The notes under the pieces are model-generated. The model had not been told where the DNA came from. It saw nothing but the letters and a program-made list of their open reading frames with translations, and searched no databases. 5,565 nt of DNA from Thermoplasmata archaeon (lineage in GTDB: Archaea; Thermoplasmatota; Thermoplasmata; Thermoplasmatales; Thermoplasmataceae), in the NCBI GenBank assembly GCA_021797955.1, contig JAJZYV010000146.1, positions 1 to 5,565 on the forward strand. Reading direction: 5' to 3'. Every line of letters starts with the position of its first letter. The first letter of the stretch is position 1. The translations under genes and the position numbers were made by a program. Below, piece by piece: positions 1 through 5,565 of this stretch.

Positions 1-1
1 T

Positions 2-2053
2 TCCGATCTAATAGATAAGACTCTTACTGCAAGTTTGTTTGACAAAATGATCCTGGGATTGAGAAAATCTGGATGGAGCGATACCGATCTTAAAGGCTAC
101 AATTCGATGGAGGACATATTACACAACATGCCAAAGAATCCAAAGCACTCGTATCAAATGCTTCGAGCCATCGATGAGATCCATGTGCTTGATCCTGCAT
201 GCGGTTCAGGCCACTTCGTTACTATTGCAGCAAATGTGATAGCTAGGGTAAAAGCTTCAATAATGCTTGCTATGGGCGAGGTCCCAAACATGTACGATAT
301 AAAGAGAATGGCGATCTCAAGAAATATTTTTGGTGTCGATATAAACGAGATTGCAGTTGAGATTACAAAATTAAGGCTCTGGCTATCGATTATTTCCGAA
401 GCTACACAGGAAGACATCAAGTCGATCGAACACATTGAGACACTTCCAAACATAGACTTCAATATTGCGGTAGGCAACTCTTTGGTTGGACAGCTTCACG
501 AAAAGCTATTCCTTTCCATATCTGCTATGGAGAGTGGCTTCATCAATCCTGAAGATTTAGAACAGATCAGCTCTTTGACCGAACAGTCCAAGGATAAAAT
601 TAAAAATTATTTCAGAAGCAACAAGATCGAGGATTTCTCTAGCGCCTACATGATCCTTCTCAACTCTTATCGCACGGCTTCTGGGGAAAACGCACTTGCA
701 ATGCACAGCGTCATTATGAAAATAAAAGCATTACTGTACAATGCGATAAACCAAGCGTTTTATTCATATATTACAAGTTACAACACTTCGACTACCAATA
801 ACGGAAGAGTATGGAATGCTATAACTTCAAGACGACCATTGCATTGGAACATAGATTACGTGAACATACTTCGTTCTGGCGGATTCGACGTGATTATTGG
901 CAATCCACCTTACATTGAAGACCAGAATTATGATGAATCGGATCTCTCAGTGATAAAGGCAACAAAGAAAACCAACGGGCAAGTATCCCCTATATTATAC
1001 AGAAGTATGGACTGCGGTAACACTCATGCATACTTTATTGAGAGATCTCTGAATTTGTTGAACGAAAGAGGGCGCTTCGGATTCATAGTACCAATCTCGT
1101 TAATATCAACAGAAAGAATGTCCAAAATCCGTGAGGTTATTCACGATGTTTCCAGTGAAGTGGCATACTACAACTTCGATGATAGACCAGGAAAAATATT
1201 CTCCGGTATACAGCATTGTAGGTCAACCATAGTCATAACTCATAAAGGGAGTGGAGTTGATGAGGTAACTACAACCAGATACTATAGGTGGTATTCAGAG
1301 AATAGACCTGAGCTTTTTAAGAACCTAGAGACTACAAAATACACTATGAGCACAAGAAGTGAAGTGATTCCAAAGATTGGTTCCATTACAGAGTTAAAAA
1401 TTCTTGAGAGAATGAAAGAACAATCTGGAGGTAAGACACTAGGTAATTATTTGGTACCCATGGGTAAAAAAGTGTGGTATCATAATTCGCCTCAGTACTG
1501 GATTCACGCACATTATGATGAATATGTTCCAAGGGTAGAATACTATAATGATTTTACAAAGGACCCAAATGACGGAAAAATAATCCTTGGCAAACCGTAC
1601 GAGACTAAAGTCACTGACCATTACAAGTATGTGGAATTAAATGAAGAGAATGCGGCAGCAGTTTCTGCCATACTTAATTCATCATTATTCTACTGGTGGT
1701 TTGTAATAAAATCTGATGGGCGAGACCTGCTTTCGGATCATATAATCTCTTTCCCAATTAATCTGGATTTAATAGATAAGAAAACTATGAAATCTCTGAA
1801 AGAAAAAGGAATAGAGCTCATGAAAGACTATGAAACGAACAGTAACGTAAAAGTAAATATAAGAAAAGGAGGGTATGCAATTAAAATAATGGAAATCATC
1901 CCAAAAAGATCCTATTCAAAAATAGAAGAAATAGACAAACTCGTTGCGGAGTTTTATAATTTTACAAGTGAGAAGAAGGATTTTATTGCAAAATTTGACC
2001 TTAATTTTCGTCTTGGTGAAAGTTCAACTGAATATGATTATAACAGTGAATAA
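2..2053 (+). CDS. Eco57I/type IIG-like adenine-specific DNA methyltransferase (restriction-modification protein), 5'-truncated by window edge
   Basis: Predicted SAM-dependent N6-adenine DNA methyltransferase of the Eco57I/type IIG group. Residues are counted from a TTG at 35, but the frame is open back to base 2 (SDLIDKTLTAS precedes it), so the true start is probably outside the window. Seen: SAM-binding motif I DPACGSG (residues 53-59), a motif II-like acidic residue in FGVDINEIAVEITKLRLWL (D102), a long mostly helical insert (about 130-270), and catalytic motif IV IIGNPPYIE with NPPY at 290-293. A probable target-recognition region runs from about 469 to 575 (LGNYLVPMGKKVWY, ILNSSLFYWWF). 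The C-terminal EIDKLVAEFYNFTSEKKDFI (from 632) resembles the end of Eco57I-like proteins, so the 3' end looks natural. Type IIG proteins often carry a nuclease domain at the N-terminus; that part is not visible, so a methylase-only enzyme, or the methylase of a BREX- or DISARM-like system, cannot be excluded. G+C drops toward the 3' end. Confidence 0.88.
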   Translation, partial: SDLIDKTLTASLFDKMILGLRKSGWSDTDLKGYNSMEDILHNMPKNPKHSYQMLRAIDEIHVLDPACGSGHFVTIAANVIARVKASIMLAMGEVPNMYDIKRMAISRNIFGVDINEIAVEITKLRLWLSIISEATQEDIKSIEHIETLPNIDFNIAVGNSLVGQLHEKLFLSISAMESGFINPEDLEQISSLTEQSKDKIKNYFRSNKIEDFSSAYMILLNSYRTASGENALAMHSVIMKIKALLYNAINQAFYSYITSYNTSTTNNGRVWNAITSRRPLHWNIDYVNILRSGGFDVIIGNPPYIEDQNYDESDLSVIKATKKTNGQVSPILYRSMDCGNTHAYFIERSLNLLNERGRFGFIVPISLISTERMSKIREVIHDVSSEVAYYNFDDRPGKIFSGIQHCRSTIVITHKGSGVDEVTTTRYYRWYSENRPELFKNLETTKYTMSTRSEVIPKIGSITELKILERMKEQSGGKTLGNYLVPMGKKVWYHNSPQYWIHAHYDEYVPRVEYYNDFTKDPNDGKIILGKPYETKVTDHYKYVELNEENAAAVSAILNSSLFYWWFVIKSDGRDLLSDHIISFPINLDLIDKKTMKSLKEKGIELMKDYETNSNVKVNIRKGGYAIKIMEIIPKRSYSKIEEIDKLVAEFYNFTSEKKDFIAKFDLNFRLGESSTEYDYNSE

Positions 2054-2271
2054 TATTTTATAAATATACTTGGAGGTTGTCTAAATAACTTAATATCTAT
2101 CCCAGTAAGATATCCCAATCGTCCTAAATTTTGCTTACAGAATTGACCAAATATACAAAGAGAAACGTGTATTAATAGAGCTCCTTCTCTCATATATTTT
2201 TATATTTTAGCTGTAGGAAATTATATATAGATTTCAATCTGACAGAAGTTCCTACAAGGCATTCATCATAG

Positions 2272-2379
2272 AGAACCACGTTGCTAAAAGACGCTGCCAA
2301 GAAGCTAAATGCATCTGGATTGGATCACATTGGATTTTATGGTGTGAAAGGAGAAATTGTTGTGAGGAAGATTGAATGA
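2272..2379 (+). pseudogene. Short coding-like relic, C-terminal end of an unrecognised gene
   Basis: An open stretch of 35 codons ends at a TGA and reads LLKDAAKKLNASGLDHIGFY followed by GVKGEIVVRKIE. An amphipathic helix followed by two short beta-like strands is normal protein text rather than random AT-rich translation. There is an in-frame TAG just upstream (2269-2271), beyond which the same frame reads FNLTEVPTRHSS, so it may be the tail of a gene broken by a nonsense change. No start codon with a convincing ribosome site is present. I do not recognise the family; a chance open stretch is possible at this length. Confidence 0.3.
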
Positions 2380-2401
2380 TTTCAAATGATACTGCGAGTT
2401 C

Positions 2402-2420
2402 GAAACCTTTTATTATAAAA
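2402..2420 (+). promoter_or_regulatory. Archaeal BRE/TATA promoter for a leaderless transcript
   Basis: A BRE-like GAAACC (2402-2407) is followed at once by TTTTATTATAAAA (2408-2420). The TATA centre lies about 25-26 nt before the ATG at 2437, which is the usual TATA-to-transcription-start distance in Archaea. The ATG has no Shine-Dalgarno-like site in front of it (CTATTCAAGAC). The arrangement therefore predicts a leaderless mRNA that begins at or next to the start codon. Confidence 0.65.
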
Positions 2421-2436
2421 CATAGCTATTCAAGAC

Positions 2437-2913
2437 ATGAAAAAGTTGAATTTCAAGAATAAGCAAAGAACAGGAAATGTAGGGCTTTTCTATATTGGAT
2501 ATAAACTTTCGCGGCTTGGATGGAATGTTCTTCCGACTATTAAAAACGCCAAGGCAATCGATATTATGGCTTATAATGAAAATGGTGATAAGATATCCAT
2601 TCAATGCAAAGGTTTTACAAACACGGAGAGCGTGGGACGATTTAAAGAAAAGGATGAAATAATTGCTGACTATTTTATAATATCCACGGATGTATATCGG
2701 AAACCTGTGACATACATCTTAACGAAAGATGACGTACTTAGAAACCTGACAAAAAACAAGAATGGTTATTGGTTGGAGAAAAGCAGGAAAAAGGATGATA
2801 ACTTCTATATGAAAGGTGAGTTTTGTGAAAGATGGGATAAAATAGGTTATGGATATCTTGACAAAAATGAACGTGATCAAATAATTAGAATCGATAAGGA
2901 ATCAATGCAGTAG
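2437..2913 (+). CDS. Small PD-(D/E)XK-fold nuclease-like protein
   Basis: A 158-residue soluble protein resembling a widespread family of small uncharacterised proteins with a PD-(D/E)XK-like core. Seen in order: GNVGLFYIGYKLSRLGWNVL (residues 13-32), which matches the first helix and strand of that family; NAKAIDIMAY with the candidate metal-binding D42; KISIQCKGF, where Q56 and K58 form a QxK version of the (E/Q)xK motif; and a C-terminal YWLE...FCERWDKIGYG block (111-139). The glutamate often found in the first helix of this fold is not evident, so catalysis is uncertain. A DNA-cleaving or DNA-binding role is inferred from fold and defence context. The ATG at 2437 is favoured by a TATA box at leaderless distance. 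The gene has its own promoter and is 380 bp from the methylase, so it is not clearly in the same operon. Confidence 0.72.
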   Translation: MKKLNFKNKQRTGNVGLFYIGYKLSRLGWNVLPTIKNAKAIDIMAYNENGDKISIQCKGFTNTESVGRFKEKDEIIADYFIISTDVYRKPVTYILTKDDVLRNLTKNKNGYWLEKSRKKDDNFYMKGEFCERWDKIGYGYLDKNERDQIIRIDKESMQ

Positions 2914-2979
2914 CGGAGAAACTTCTCTTTTCTAAAAAATCTTCTACCAAAATGAGAAAACTATGTTTCACGACAGTAA

Positions 2980-3042
2980 GGGTTAAGCAAATCATTCGAT
3001 GTTGAAAATATAATTGATAAATTAGAAGGAGGAAATAAGACT
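2980..3042 (+). pseudogene. In-frame upstream remnant of the DUF262/DUF1524 gene
   Basis: The frame of the HNH-domain ORF stays open upstream for 21 codons to a TAA at 2977-2979, reading GLSKSFDVENIIDKLEGGNK then T. This fits the linker that precedes the DUF1524 domain in full-length proteins (a helix ending in a short basic stretch before the 'F..edid.lL' segment). Further upstream, the same frame contains another stop (TGA at 2953-2955), and the rest back to 2914 is not readable as one frame. The N-terminal DUF262 NTPase/ParB-like half is absent, so the parent gene has been truncated and is decaying from its 5' side. Confidence 0.45.
3026..3033 (+). promoter_or_regulatory. Shine-Dalgarno-like AAGGAGGA before a TTG start
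   Basis: AAGGAGGA lies nine bases before the TTG at 3043. It also encodes part of the LEGG segment of the ancestral longer protein, so it may be fortuitous. Its strength and spacing are nonetheless the reason for placing the start of the residual HNH protein at 3043. Confidence 0.45.
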
Positions 3043-3495
3043 TTGATTTTCCAGAAAGAAGACATAGATAAGATGCTGGAATTCGAATATGATGACGCAC
3101 AAACGTTTTCAGTGTTATCCCTCCTATATCCAAACCTAGATTATAGAAATAAGTTTCATAAGGATCATATTTTTCCACAAAAGTTCTTCAGTAATAGGGA
3201 ATTAAATAAAAGATCCATTCCAAGAGAAGACTGGGATACTTATATTGAAAGTCAAGACTATATTGGAAATCTGCAACTCTTAGAAGGTATACAGAACGAA
3301 GAGAAATCAGCTCAAGAGTTTGATAAATGGATACTTCTAAACTATCCAGAAGAGGCTGCTAGAAATAAGTATAAATTAAGCAACTACATTCCATCAAACA
3401 TTGACCTTCAGTTTCCAAACTATCTTAATTTTATTGATAAAAGACAAGAACTCATAAGGTCTAAACTGATGGAATTATTTGGTGTTCAAAAATAA
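3043..3495 (+). CDS. DUF1524/GmrSD-type HNH nuclease domain, N-terminally truncated
   Basis: A 150-residue protein equal to the C-terminal nuclease domain of DUF262-DUF1524 (GmrSD-like, type IV restriction) proteins. Full-length members are several hundred residues long and use an N-terminal DUF262 NTPase to recognise modified, for example glucosylated, phage DNA. Seen: LSLLYPNLDYRNKFHKDHIF (residues 25-44) with the His-Me/HNH residues H39, D41 and H42; IGNLQLLEG (74-82) with N76; and NEEKSAQEFDKWIL (85-98). These are the hallmark blocks of DUF1524, and they appear intact. The DUF262 half is missing, and stops lie upstream in the same frame (2953, 2977). It starts at a TTG preceded by AAGGAGGA. 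Either it is a dead remnant or a free-standing nuclease domain that is still translated. Without the sensor domain, ordinary type IV restriction is unlikely. Confidence 0.7.
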   Translation: MIFQKEDIDKMLEFEYDDAQTFSVLSLLYPNLDYRNKFHKDHIFPQKFFSNRELNKRSIPREDWDTYIESQDYIGNLQLLEGIQNEEKSAQEFDKWILLNYPEEAARNKYKLSNYIPSNIDLQFPNYLNFIDKRQELIRSKLMELFGVQK

Positions 3496-3562
3496 AACCA
3501 CAATAAAGTTGGTAGTTTGAGTAGCTCCTTATCCTAAGAAATATGGAGGATTATTCGAAGCG

Positions 3563-3570
3563 TTATATAG
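3563..3570 (+). promoter_or_regulatory. TATA-like box for the membrane-protein operon
   Basis: TTATATAG is centred about 28 nt before the ATG at 3594 and only about 10 nt before the in-frame ATG at 3576. Archaeal TATA boxes sit about 25-28 nt ahead of transcription starts, so the box fits a leaderless mRNA starting at 3594 and argues against 3576 as the start. The upstream BRE match is weak. Confidence 0.45.
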
Positions 3571-3593
3571 GCTAAATGATATACGCACGTAGG

Positions 3594-4091
3594 ATGAACA
3601 TTAACTTTATCTATCCGTACTTTTTAATTGTATCAATACTAGCCGCAATTTCAGCAATTATATTGAATAGTTTAAGATCGGCAGAAACAACGGAAAAATC
3701 TCATTTTTTTCCATATAGCGTAAGGAAATTATTTATTGAGGATCTAAAGAAATCCTCAAATGTGGCTTATGACTTATTTGAAAGAAGACTATCGAAGAAT
3801 AAAAAAACGGATGGGGCAGTAATAGCTTTAATTGGTATCGTCTTGTTAGCCTTGATAATATTAGGGGCAATACTCGTGCCGTATAGGTCTTTTAACCTTA
3901 GAATTTTTGCATATAATTCCACTTTCAATTATTATTTCTTTGAATATGTCATTATCGACTACATTGTAATATTCTTTCTTTTGATGATTCTATTAAAATT
4001 TGAAATAAAAATTGATAACTTGATGTTAACGCGTCTTGAAGGGCTCACAAAAAAAAGGAGGGAAAAACAGGAGATTGGGAATTTAGCATGA
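3594..4091 (+). CDS. Unrecognised membrane protein with three predicted transmembrane segments
   Basis: A 165-residue protein of no family I recognise. Numbered from the ATG at 3594, hydrophobic segments lie at about 4-25, 75-96 and 113-135. The first works as a signal anchor. A basic hydrophilic loop (about 26-74, including SVRKLFIEDLKKSSNVAYDL) joins the first two, and the C-terminal tail is strongly basic (LTKKRREKQE). By the positive-inside rule the N-terminus faces out, while the large loop and the tail are cytoplasmic. The start is chosen by distance from the TATA-like box; an in-frame ATG at 3576 would add MIYARR. The stop overlaps the start of the next gene (ATGA), so the two are probably translationally coupled and may form one complex. 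Neighbouring defence-type genes make a role in membrane-linked defence conceivable, but nothing in the sequence shows it. Confidence 0.68.
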   Translation: MNINFIYPYFLIVSILAAISAIILNSLRSAETTEKSHFFPYSVRKLFIEDLKKSSNVAYDLFERRLSKNKKTDGAVIALIGIVLLALIILGAILVPYRSFNLRIFAYNSTFNYYFFEYVIIDYIVIFFLLMILLKFEIKIDNLMLTRLEGLTKKRREKQEIGNLA

Positions 4092-4612
4092 ATAAAAACG
4101 AACGAAAATTGATACGCCTATACCATTACATTAAGTACTTTAGTTTTGTTTCAATATTCACTATAATCGGCTTATTTGTTCAAACTATTGAGGTTGAAAG
4201 CACATCATATTTCTATTATCAGACAAACCTCGCAATTACCCTAATCCCATTTATAATATTTGCTATATTGGTGTCTATAATATTCTTTTTTGGTCGAATT
4301 AGGCTCTCTGAATTGTACTATCAGGAAAGTATTTTTCTAAAAGGGTTGGTTCATTTGCCTGCAAGTCATAGAAGGTTGCTTCTTAAAACTTCGAATGGTG
4401 GGCTGTTTTCAGATAGGCCACAAATTTGCTACTTGGAGGAAATCGGGAGTAAACTCAAAATCAACTACAAATGGAAGGGCGAATTGTTTGTCTCATACGT
4501 TAAATGGAAAAATGTTGCCGCTTTTGGGCTTCCGAATGTTAAACAGAAAGAAGCTTTTCAAAAGGTGCTTAATGAAGAAAGGATTGATTCGGATTACAAA
4601 TTCGATAATTGA
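4088..4612 (+). CDS. Unrecognised membrane protein, two transmembrane segments plus cytoplasmic domain
   Basis: A 174-residue protein starting in a 4-bp ATGA overlap with the gene before it; AGGAG at 4069-4073, 14 nt before the ATG, and GGAGGG further upstream could help re-initiation. A short basic N-terminus (KNERKLIR) is followed by membrane segments at about 17-33 and 47-69, so both ends should face the cytoplasm. Residues 70-174 form a soluble domain. Its middle (SKLKINYKWKGELFVSYVKW, 121-140) looks like alternating beta strands rich in aromatic and basic residues, and the C-terminus looks helical (VKQKEAFQKVLNEERI). A PH-like or other small beta domain is possible but unproven. I recognise no family and no catalytic motif. 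Together with its partner it looks like a two-subunit membrane complex with a cytoplasmic face. Confidence 0.7.
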   Translation: MNKNERKLIRLYHYIKYFSFVSIFTIIGLFVQTIEVESTSYFYYQTNLAITLIPFIIFAILVSIIFFFGRIRLSELYYQESIFLKGLVHLPASHRRLLLKTSNGGLFSDRPQICYLEEIGSKLKINYKWKGELFVSYVKWKNVAAFGLPNVKQKEAFQKVLNEERIDSDYKFDN

Positions 4613-4968
4613 ATAGAAGATGACTCTCCGTTTGATTACTTTAAGTTTTTGAAACATATTCAATACAGAGGAATAACAGTAGGAACCTCTTTCATAGAAT
4701 AACTAATGTACCTTTCTGGTGCGTTCTTAGTCAAAATAAGGTGATGTAGGCCATCTTAACGTAAAATCCTCCTCGTTAAAGGTTGATGGAAATTTTGGTA
4801 GATGTTCTTAGGAGAATAATAGGATCAGATGGCATGATCATGTACTTGTCTTTATCCAGCTATTATTATACCCCAAGAATTGATCGACGGGTATAAAAAG
4901 AGACCTTCAGAATTCCTAACATGTATGTACCATTTAATTAATTGCAGACATAGTATTTCACGGCTTTC
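4613..4968. other. Non-coding stretch with weak minus-strand coding debris
   Basis: No intact gene, RNA gene or mobile-element end is seen. A short T-run (4645-4650) after the last membrane-protein stop may act as a weak terminator. On the minus strand, 4755-4660 reads DGLHHLILTKNAPERYISYS then MKEVPTVIPLY and a stop. A neighbouring minus-strand frame reads KDKYMIMPSDPIILLRTSTK. These could be frameshifted parts of one lost gene, but I cannot name it, and each piece is short enough to be chance. Confidence 0.4.
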
Positions 4969-5085
4969 TCAAAAAAAGTAAACCGTATATAACGGGCCGG
5001 TGGTACTTATTAACGGAGTTTTAATAGTATCTATATCTCGTGAAGCCACAAATTCGGTTCCCCGCGCGTCAATATACACTATGCC
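4969..5085 (-). pseudogene. Coding-like relic on the minus strand, unrecognised
   Basis: An uninterrupted minus-strand stretch of 38 codons before a TGA reads GIVYIDARGTEFVASRDIDT followed by IKTPLISTTGPLYTVYFF. A GTG at its second to third codons could be a start but has no clear ribosome site or promoter. The composition (two beta-like segments, a charged turn, few Lys/Asn runs) looks like protein text rather than translation of AT-rich spacer. Past the stop the same frame continues ESREILCLQLIKWYIHV and so on to about 4860, hinting at a single nonsense change. No family is recognised. Confidence 0.33.
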
Positions 5086-5165
5086 TCATGTGAAAAAAAC
5101 TGCTAATTGTCTCGAAATAAAACAATGATGCAACGTTTTATGATTAAACATCGTGAAACGATAAA

Positions 5166-5565
5166 ATTTTCAAACGAGTGCAATGATGAATTTTATTTCT
5201 TTATTTTCGAATACGCTGTGTTTATAGGATAAATTATACCTCTCTCCGTTCTTTCTTTCAAATTTGAATTGTTCAAATCCACTTTATCCACGGTTTCAAG
5301 GACAGAATCAACTAATTGAGGCCAGATCATAGTTATCATTTTCAAACCAGGACAAAACGGGTATTAGTTCTTCATTTTTGAATTTAGATCCTTCAAAGGT
5401 ATAATTTTGCATCCCACTACCCTTTCTTTCAAATTTGAATCGTTCTGCTCTATTTTATTGCGGTCTCACAAAAAAAGAATCCACGATTGCGATCAAGATC
5501 ATAGTTGCCACTTTCAAAGAACAATAAAATGAGTTTATTTCTTTATTTTTGAATTCATTGTGTTC
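5166..5565. repeat. Degenerate tandem repeat, period 171-172 bp, about 2.3 units, continuing past the window
   Basis: Corresponding blocks recur at fixed spacing. CTTTCTTTCAAATTTGAAT is identical at 5251-5269 and 5422-5440 (171 bp). A block at 5192-5212 recurs at 5363-5383 and 5534-5554 (171 bp each time). AGATCATAGTT occurs at 5324 and 5496 (172 bp), and A(T/C)TTTCAAA occurs at 5166, 5338 and 5510 (172 bp). Over 31 bases, the first and third copies of the 5192 block agree at 27 positions by my reading. The period equals 57 codons, and the minus-strand reading is protein-like, so this is a repeated coding unit rather than a CRISPR or satellite. No repeat unit is visible left of about 5160. 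Confidence 0.75.
5170..5565 (-). pseudogene. Decayed gene for a protein with 57-residue tandem repeats
   Basis: Read on the minus strand, two units give aligned text. One (5454-5308) reads RFKFERKGSGMQNYTFEGSK then FKNEELIPVLSWFENDNYDL. The other (5283-5170) reads QFKFERKNGERYNLSYKHSV then FENKEIKFIIALV. They align for 36 codons without gaps, with conserved FKFERK, a central N, and F(K/E)N(K/E)E(L/I). The link between them is broken by three in-frame stops, but a neighbouring frame reads LVDSVLETVDKVD there, so one frameshift in and one out would restore a continuous repeat protein. The third unit (from 5565) shows FKNKEI and, after a shift, FESGNYDL. One-base and two-base length differences in the units match these shifts. 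The 5' end is beyond the window and no product can be named. Confidence 0.5.

Larger units (their letters stand above)
2054..2436. other. Spacer of about 380 bp without an intact gene
   Basis: This AT-rich stretch separates the methylase gene from the PDDEXK-like gene. Just after the methylase stop is a near-palindromic TATA-rich run (2055-2067), and a T-rich run at 2199-2212 on the plus strand could serve as an archaeal poly-T terminator for the methylase transcript. A TATA-like TTATATATA at 2221-2229 has no intact gene behind it. A coding-like fragment at 2272-2379 and the promoter of the next gene are listed separately. I see no tRNA, palindromic element or insertion-sequence end here. Confidence 0.5.

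Noticed and set aside
154..477. Minus-strand open frame of 107 codons
   Set aside because: It is antisense to the catalytic motif I region of the methylase, whose plus-strand reading has clear motifs. There is no promoter or ribosome site of its own.
8..1781. Shared string TAATAGATAAGA at about 9-20 and 1770-1781
   Set aside because: It encodes LIDK in both places within the same protein. The match is short and AT-rich, and no flanking similarity supports a duplication.
2885..3178. Minus-strand open frame of 97 codons
   Set aside because: It overlaps the DUF1524 coding region, where the plus strand shows conserved HNH residues. Its own translation shows no domain-like pattern.
4395..4616. 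Plus-strand frame of 73 codons inside the second membrane-protein gene
   Set aside because: It is a shifted-frame shadow with no promoter or ribosome site; the longer frame is coupled to its upstream neighbour and has membrane segments.
5055..5070. GGTTCCCCGCGCG, a G+C-rich spot resembling a tRNA T-arm
   Set aside because: No matching acceptor, anticodon or D-arm can be folded around it on either strand.
5150..5162. Small perfect inverted repeat ATCGT-GAA-ACGAT
   Set aside because: The 5-bp arms with a 3-base loop are too short to claim as a terminator or operator, and no gene boundary on either strand depends on it.
5166..5565. CRISPR-like array
   Set aside because: The units are 171-172 bp and imperfect throughout, with no short conserved repeat alternating with unique spacers, and the pattern is explained by a coding repeat.

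Overview
The window reads as the accessory, defence-related part of an AT-rich archaeal genome. Two lines of sequence evidence point to Archaea. Two genes start at the expected leaderless distance (about 25-28 nt) downstream of TATA-like boxes, one with a BRE-like CGAAACC in front of it. Codon choice also favours ATA for Ile and AGA/AGG for Arg. A member of the Thermoplasmata is my best guess, but this is inference without a marker gene.

Layout. Positions 2-2053 (+) hold the 3' part of a large Eco57I/type IIG-type adenine-specific DNA methyltransferase or restriction-modification protein; its 5' end lies outside the window. Positions 2054-2436 are a spacer with one short coding-like relic. 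Positions 2437-2913 (+) encode a small PD-(D/E)XK-like protein with its own BRE/TATA promoter. Positions 2980-3495 (+) carry the C-terminal end of a DUF262/DUF1524 (GmrSD-like, type IV restriction) protein; only the HNH-like nuclease domain survives, with a Shine-Dalgarno-like site and a TTG start. Positions 3594-4612 (+) hold two overlapping genes (ATGA) for small, unrecognised membrane proteins of three and two predicted membrane segments. From 4613 to the end no intact gene is seen, but the minus strand carries coding-like debris, ending in a degenerate tandem repeat with a 171-bp (57-codon) period that runs off the right edge.

Taken together, this is a patch where restriction-type genes have accumulated and decayed. 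The methylase and the PDDEXK protein look intact as far as visible, the GmrSD-like gene has lost its NTPase half, and the right third is a graveyard. The methylase may modify DNA against its own or a partner nuclease, but nothing here proves that the small PDDEXK protein or the two membrane proteins work with it. The least explained items are the two-gene membrane operon and the decayed 57-residue repeat gene.
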